Positions 57,909 through 64,000 of a stretch of 64,000 bases of DNA are shown here, piece after piece (positions within the stretch are counted from its first letter, which is position 1; every line of letters begins with the position of its first letter). This DNA is from Gnetum montanum (lineage: Eukaryota; Streptophyta; Gnetopsida; Gnetales; Gnetaceae): positions 749,895-813,894 of the forward strand of contig MNCI01024020.1 of assembly GCA_015680685.1 (NCBI GenBank), read 5' to 3'. A model generated the notes under the pieces. It ran no database searches. It worked only from the letters and a program-made list of their open reading frames with translations, and was not told the DNA's origin. The translations under genes were made by a program, and so were the position numbers.

Positions 57909-58083
57909 TTATTGAGATGTGCCTGTTCCATTTCTAGGCTGTCTTTGTTGAACCGCACTTTCAACAGGTGCTAGATGCCAATCAAAAGGTAATCCTGCAG
58001 GCTCTGCGTGCTCTGACAAACTTTCATGTCTGCCAGTAGAACTACTAGTTAAGTAACCACCCCAATAATACTGAACAATTAAC
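57909..58083 (-). CDS. Possible terminal exon of a membrane-protein gene
   Basis: After acceptor TTTGTTGTAG the frame reads LIVQYYWGGYLTSSSTG, then a polar Pro/Gln/Glu-rich tail ending GTGTSQ and TAA. It enters in phase 2. Codon use is less AT-rich than the flanks. It may belong with the exon at 61146-61284, but that exon ends in phase 0, so at least one further exon would be needed between them. Product not recognised. Confidence 0.35.
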
Positions 58084-59039
58084 CTACAACAAAACAAAAA
58101 TAAAAATAAACGGGTTAGCATGGGTGTCTTTGGATAAATCAACAAACATTCTCGGTATTATTCTACAACATAATTGAGTTGTATTAACCAATCATTTTTT
58201 GTAAATGCAACTGCTTTTTTTGGTTTGAGTAAACATGTGTTTTGCGATTTCTTCTCAGATCGTCTCTATATATATCATCAGCCAAAATACAAAGTAAAAA
58301 ATATTAGAACGGAAAAAAGCAAAAGAAGCAGCAATTTTCCCAATATCACAATCAACTACGCAAATGCTTCAAAGGAAACACTGCAATACTTCTTTAACCA
58401 GAAGGAACTATGTGATTGCCACAACAACTGATAGCACCGACTGCTATATATATATATAACAAAACACATTGCAAGTCTTAACAGTTGTAAATTTATTTAA
58501 AATTTATGTTATTTTTCATGATTGGTTTCAAAAACATTATAAAGTACTTGCAAAATATGGGGTGACATTGTATTGGAGAAAACGAAAATGGAAAACATAA
58601 ATAGTTGCAGAAACTACTCTGATATTTTGAATACTTTATTTTAGGTTTGTTTTAAAAGTAAAATTCATACTTAGAACTGTATGTTCAAAGCATTGACGTA
58701 AAAAAATCAATATAAAACATCAATCAAGGATGTCCGGTCTCTCAAACTCCTATAAATACCCCTCCTTTTTACTCATTTTGAGACCTGATGCAAATTATGA
58801 ATTGAAGAGAGTATGGGCTTTTCGAAGTTTTAAATTTCAGTTTAAGTTCTTTCAAGTTCTCTTATGCAGGGTTCTTTATTTATTTATTTTTAATGGAAGC
58901 TATGAGTGCTGCTTCTGAATATTGCTTGTTTGTCTGCTTGTATTTTTAGTATTTTCATGAATGTTTTAGCAAATCTTTGAAGATAACTCATATACATCAA
59001 GATAGAAGATCCTCACCTCATAAGCAAACACAAAGGTAT

Positions 59040-60600
59040 TCACCTTCTTGGTATTATGCTTTATTTACTAATGAATCTTTTCAGGAAGTTCTCAACTGTC
59101 CTGTTGCTAATAAATGGAAAGAGATTATGGCTGAGTAGATTAACCCTTTGCATTTTAACAATACTTATATGTTGATAAACCTTTCACAATAAATGAAAGT
59201 TTTAAAAAATAGATGGATTTATGTAATTAAGTGGGAGGCTAATGGTTCCATGCAGTATAAAGCAAGACCTGTGGTTAAAGGCTACACATAATGACCAGGT
59301 GTTGATTTTAACAAAATATTTGCTCTTAATGTTAAACACAGTTCTAATAAAGTTGTTCTTTCTTTGGTTGCAAATTTAAATTTAGAATTAGAACAACTTG
59401 ATGTCAAAATAGCTTTTCTGCATGGTGGTTTACAAGAAGAAATGTAAATGTATCAAACTGAAGGTTTTGTAGATTCAAATAATCTTAATTTGGTTTACAA
59501 ATTTAAAAGGGGTTGGTATGTTTTGAAGCATGCATCAAAACAATGGTATAAGAAATTTAATAATTTTATGTATAATGAAAATTATAGAAGATGTAAATAC
59601 GATCATTGTGTATATTTAAAGGTCCTAGACAAGGTTGTTTTACTATTCTTTTAATTTATGTTGATGATATGTTGACTACTAGTACTGATCATATTGAATT
59701 CAAGTATTTGGAGGATAATATGTCTAAATATTTTGCTAATGACCATTTTGGACATGCATATTCAAAAAAATAGAAAGCAAGGTATGCTTTGGTTAAGTTA
59801 GTGTGAATATATTTCAAAAATTTAGAGCATTTTAATATGGTTAATTGTAAGCCAGGTTCTACACCATTAGCACCCCATTTTAACTTATCTAAAGATAATT
59901 GTCCAAAGAATGAAGCAGATAGAAGTAAGATGATGAATGTTCCTTATACATTAGTTGTTGGTAGCTAGATGTATGCAATGGTTTATACTAGACTTGATAT
60001 TGCTTATGCAATGGGAGTTGTTTTTCATTACATGACCAATCTTGGATGGGAACATTGGAAAGTAGCAAAGTGGATTCTTCAATATTTGAAATGTACAATG
60101 TACATAGAAAGAATGTTTATGCTTTGGAGGCTCTTCTTTGGATATTATTGGTTTTGTAGATGCTAATTTTAAAGGTTGTCATGAAATAGAAAATCCACTA
60201 CCAGGTATGTTTTCACAATTAGTGGTGATGCTATTAGTTGGGTGTTTAAGTGATAGGCTATTATTGCTTTATCCACCATCGAAGCTAAATATGTATTATT
60301 GAAATAAGCAACTAAGGAGATGAAATGGTTGAGAAGATTGCTTGAGTAGTTTAAAATAAAGCAAGATAGGTTTGCTGTGCACTTTGATAATCAAAGTGCA
60401 ATTCATCGGGCAAAGAATGTAATACTGCATTTAAAAACAAAGCATATTAACATTTGGTACCATTTCATATGTTTGGCTCTTGAACGTGGAGATTTGGAGT
60501 TGGACAAAACTAATACTCAAAAGAATCTTGCTAATCTTTGAACAAAAGTTGTTCTTGCAAATAAACATTTGACGTGCAGGAGATAGCTTGGTTTCGCTAC
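59040..60600 (+). pseudogene. Ty1/copia reverse transcriptase and RNase H relic
   Basis: A copia RT start (CPVANKWKEIMAE, 59100) is followed by KARPVVKGYT, LNLELEQLDVKIAFLHGGL (59390), the classic copia DVK(T)AFLHG motif, and GWYVLKHASKQWYKKFN (59515). A YVDDM-type catalytic box region is readable only in a shifted frame near 59660. RNase H motifs (FVDANFKGC near 60155; STIEAKYVLLK near 60275; FDNQSAIHRAKN near 60385; KHINIWYHFI near 60440) follow in order. Many stops and frame changes; gag, protease and integrase are absent. The 3' LTR is at 60675. Confidence 0.9.
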
Positions 60601-60674
60601 ACTGTAAGCCTAAACTATAGAATCACAGAAACTCTTGATTTGGAGATGGCAGATTTGTATTTTGAGCAGGAGAT

Positions 60675-61043
60675 TGTTAGATAAGTGAAGCTAAATCAGC
60701 TAGTACTTGTTGATCCCAAAGTTACACCTTGTAACTTCTTGTTTGTAACTTCAACTTTTAATAGGAAGTTTGCATTTGTAAAAAGAAAAATGGTGTTAAA
60801 ATTCAATTTTAAAATAGATGGTTCGGTGCTGATCAAAGAGTGCTCATGAGAGTACTGTAACTGAGCTGTTGTGATTTAAAATGCATTGTTTTGTTTGTAA
60901 CATTTTAAAAAGATAATAAAGATCTGCACTGCTTTTCGTGGTTTTTTACCCATATCTGAAGCATTTTCCATATAAATTCTGTTGTCTATTTTACTGTTTC
61001 TTGTTTTATTTGCTATTGTATTTGCTATGTTTTCTGTTTAACA
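60675..61043 (+). mobile_element. 3' LTR of the copia relic
   Basis: Begins TGTTAGATAAG right after a purine-rich GAGCAGGAGAT and ends CTGTTTAACA, giving TGTTA...TAACA ends; 369 bp. An AATAAAGATC polyadenylation signal lies near 60915. No matching 5' LTR is in the window, so the element is 5'-truncated. Confidence 0.75.
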
Positions 61044-61145
61044 ATAACAAAAACAAATAAAATAAACATAGAAAATAACATGGAACAAAGAGGATCTTGT
61101 AAAGAATTACACAAGAGTAAGCAATATACAGCAGCTTACACATAC

Positions 61146-61284
61146 CATAGAGACTTGATTTTGTGAAAAATTAAACTGAGTCAGATTCACCACTGCCAAG
61201 CCAGCAATGAGTGCAGCCAGGTTGGCTATGGCTTTCAGTTTTTCTGATTTTTCTTCAACATCCCTTCTATTATTTTCCACAGAC
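61146..61284 (-). CDS. Possible internal exon with a membrane helix
   Basis: 139 bp bounded by acceptor TTTTGGCAG and donor ATG|GTATGTG, open throughout. It encodes a charged segment (SVENNRRDVEEKSEKLKA), then a hydrophobic helix IANLAALIAGLAVVNLTQFN and SQNQVSM. The layout of Lys/Leu-rich lead-in followed by an Ala/Leu/Gly helix recalls the first helix of Orai-type calcium channels, which occur in lower plants and gymnosperms, but this is only a resemblance. Next possible exon on the strand: 57909-58083. Confidence 0.45.
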
Positions 61285-64000
61285 CTGCCAAAAGAACCAA
61301 ACCAAATGTAGGTTGATTAAATTTTAATGTCATACAGTTATCATAAAAATAACTGGATACAAATGATATCTCAAATGCAGATATGGATGGGTTTTGCTAG
61401 AAGTATATATTGATCAACATGTACTCATGTGTTTTACCTTGTAAAAAAGAAATACATTGAATGACCGAAATATATAACAATTTATACATTTCTTTCCTGG
61501 AAAATATATGTACAAAAGTTTTCACTTCAACCTTTAATCTATGGTTTTACCAAGTTTAAGCTGATGTTTGGAAGAAAGAAGATTATTGTTATTTAACAGT
61601 AACATTGTGTTCTAAGTAGACTTCGGACTCTTGATTATAATCGACAACCATATTCCTTGTAGTTTAATAAAATAGAATTTGAGGAAACAAATTTAAATGT
61701 GGTTTAACTTTATAGAACTTAAATATAGAAGGGTCATTCGCAAAGATGCAAAAGAATTCAATCTATAATTCACACTATATAGATAAAGTTTCTTTCTGTT
61801 TCCCCCTCTTTTGCAATTAACAAAACAACACAGTTGTCTTTGTGCCTGCATTAAAACTTTACTTCGATGCTCATCAAGAAAGAATCTCACCTCTCAACTT
61901 ATGCATACTTTTCCACTTCTACCAGTAGCCTTTCTAGTGGTCTTGCCTTCTGTGGAACGATGCAGCCCTTGTTATTTATTAACCATGTCTGCTAGTTCTG
62001 GTTAACAAATATATATACTACAGTTTCAGTAACTCTTGTGAATCTTTTTAAACCTTTGTCACTCAAGAAAATACGGAGCAACTACCATATACCAGGCTTT
62101 ACATTGTTAGAAACACCAATGCTCCCTTTCATGTTAACCTTAAACATCATCGCTATTACTTGATCCTGTCAAATAGGGGTAACTTATTAGGGTAGACCGG
62201 TAATGTGACGGTACCCTTTGTATGAACGGTCTACACAGTCCCAACCTTTTTTTTCCCTTCTTGGAAGGGGGCCCACATTTTGGTGGTATTGTTGACATCA
62301 CTGAATAAGTGACACTTGGTTTCCAATAAAGAAGGCTTTTTGACCCAAAATTAAACTCTCATTGCTTATATTCATTATTCTCATTCATCTACCCATAATT
62401 TTTCAATTATCCACAAATACTACTCTCAAAAACTAGCAATTCAACTATAGACCCAAAAGGGATTAGAAATTAAAGTTTGGATGTGCCCTTCTCATCCAAA
62501 CAAGAAACACTAGTCAAACAGTGACAAAAACATGAAGAGTTGGTGTCCAAATTGAGAAAAATGAACTCTTCATTTGCAAGTATGTTGAAGATTCAAAGAT
62601 GATTCCAGAGAGTCCAAGATCATTTAAAAATTCTTCATCATTTACAAGTTATCAGCCACATGAACCCATTGCAACCCCCTCCAGCTAGTGAACTGGAAGT
62701 ATTCAAAATGTGACTCACATTGTACTGGTAGTCAAGTTGTGATCCAATTTTCAAAGATCACACTGTCCTAGCAACCAACTCATGACTACTTTCCAAAAAT
62801 ACCAATTGACATGACTTGGATCTAGGTTGTAGTCTAGTAGGAATAGCAAATGCAACCTCCTAGAGTTCATAGTACACCTATGATCAAGTCATGATCAGAT
62901 TATTTAACATTTTTAAAGGATGAGATCAAAAACTCCAATACTAGAAATTAGTTCAAGGTAGGAAAATGTCCTTATGTTGCCCTTGGCATTAATCACAAGA
63001 CCCCTTGGCACATCCTCTAGTCTTACATTAAGCAAATGTCTTTATCCCTTCATCCAAATAAGGCATGATGGCTTGATGATGATCAGCAGAGATGGTAGGA
63101 GGAAAGATGCGAGGCCTCTTAATAGGCTGACAACTGTATCAATTCCAAGGAGAACAAGACATGGTCGACAAAGCGCATAGGCTACAAAGGCTCATTTGTA
63201 TTTTTAAATCCCTTTGCTTTCCTCGATGGCTTGTTGTCTTTGTAGATTTGTAAAGAACCTTTGCTCTCGATTCTTTATTGGTTCTTGTGCCTCGTTGTTT
63301 AGTTCATTTCCTATTTTTCTAAAGGCTTTGGATAGGCTTGGGAAGTTCCCTTCCCTTATTTTGCTATTTTGTTTGTTTGTTTGGGTCTCTCTTCCCCAAC
63401 CCAAAATGTAACTTTTTGTATCATAATACAATCTCAATCTTTTTCCAATATATATTGAATGATACACGAACAAAAAAATTGCAAAATACTTATATTAGAG
63501 AAAGACTAGGTGTGACTTTTATAAGCTATAGGAATGGCATCTTAAACAATTTGGTCATGTTTAAAAAAGATCAAATATTGAGCCTCTCATAAATCTTGTT
63601 GCATTGTAGTTCCAAGAAAACAACCAAAAGGAACACCAAAAAAAGATATAGGAAAAGCAATTGAAGATAATATAGAAAAATTATAAATAAATAAGGATTT
63701 GGCTTTCATAGAGGTAAATGGCTAAAGTGTACTCATGTAGTTTACCCCATTTTATTAGGACAAGGCTAAAAGAATGATGATGATCAATAATTTCCAAATA
63801 TTTTTTGACCACAAGGATCACCATTCCAATTCATTTGCTTAAGCTATGATTGTAGTTATCCATTTTCAAACATCAATTAATGTTTGATTTAATTCTCAAA
63901 CATCGATTGGTGCATTAGTAGAGCAGTATTATTGTTAAAAAAAGATATAATAGAAATAACCTTTATAATTATAAGTTCATCATGATTAGCTACCTCCTTG
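61285..64000. other. Intergenic DNA, nothing firmly recognised
   Basis: Short ORFs at 61693-62005, 62974-63180 and 63204-63592 overlap on both strands and show no motif. The stretch 63190-63475 is T-rich, with CCTTCCCTTATTTTG and a terminal run of A at about 63472, and could be an old retroposon 3' end, but no coding part supports it. Confidence 0.5.

Noticed and set aside
63190-63475. LINE 3' end near 63.2-63.5 kb
   Set aside because: Only composition supports it; no RT or endonuclease fragment precedes it.

Overview
This window is nuclear DNA from a plant with a large, repeat-rich genome. Evidence for a plant is the nested Ty3/gypsy-type LTR retrotransposons primed by a tRNA-Asp-like site, copia and LINE relics, and decayed GDSL lipase, LRR receptor-like and MLO-like gene fragments with plant-type introns. 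The very dense old retroelements and scarce intact genes fit a gymnosperm, but nothing read here fixes the species. No intact protein-coding gene was found; almost all long ORFs belong to transposon relics.

Layout. 1-3.8 kb: three plus-strand copies of one LTR family. 4.1-4.3 kb: a minus-strand SINE with a 20-bp target duplication. 5.7-6.95 kb: 5'-truncated GDSL esterase/lipase pseudogene (minus). 7.05-8.9 kb: LRR receptor-like pseudogene (plus), also 5'-truncated and almost touching the GDSL relic. 8.9-15 kb: mostly featureless AT-rich DNA with a second SINE, a MITE and a small ORF. 15.0-16.1 kb: LINE relic with an endonuclease domain.

16.4-42.3 kb is a four-level transposon nest, all on the minus strand. 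Element D (LTR 16364-17203) was entered by element A (17909-41305, target duplication ACCTT on both sides). A was entered by element B (20619-34118, duplication GTGGC/ATGGC). The 3' LTR of B was entered by F (20789-23731, a 2.9-kb TG...CA unit with duplication GTTTA). A and B share an LTR family, primer-binding site and gag type. A carries protease, reverse transcriptase, RNase H and integrase but no accessory ORF. B has no recognisable pol, and instead carries a roughly 850-codon accessory frame with a long coiled-coil region. This looks like an autonomous / non-autonomous pair. The family has palindrome-rich short U3 regions, a U3-like module repeated inside the element, and a guanine-rich PPT-like motif repeated three or four times per element. 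These are the most novel signals here.

42.3-45.9 kb: plus-strand relics of the same family (gag, accessory ORF) with a LINE RT/zf-RVT fragment between them, then a poly(A) tract. 45.9-47.15 kb: irregular tandem array. 47.9-49.3 kb: MLO-like exon, a small membrane ORF and a perfect 347-bp inverted repeat around a single N (probably an assembly join). 49.3-53.7 kb: a candidate initiator-Met-primed LTR element with gag/coiled-coil relics. 53.9-54.8 kb: solo LTR with ATTAG duplication. 56-56.9 kb: 443-bp tandem duplication. 57.9-61.3 kb: two possible exons of a minus-strand membrane-protein gene flanking a copia relic with its 3' LTR. 61.3-64 kb: nothing recognised.
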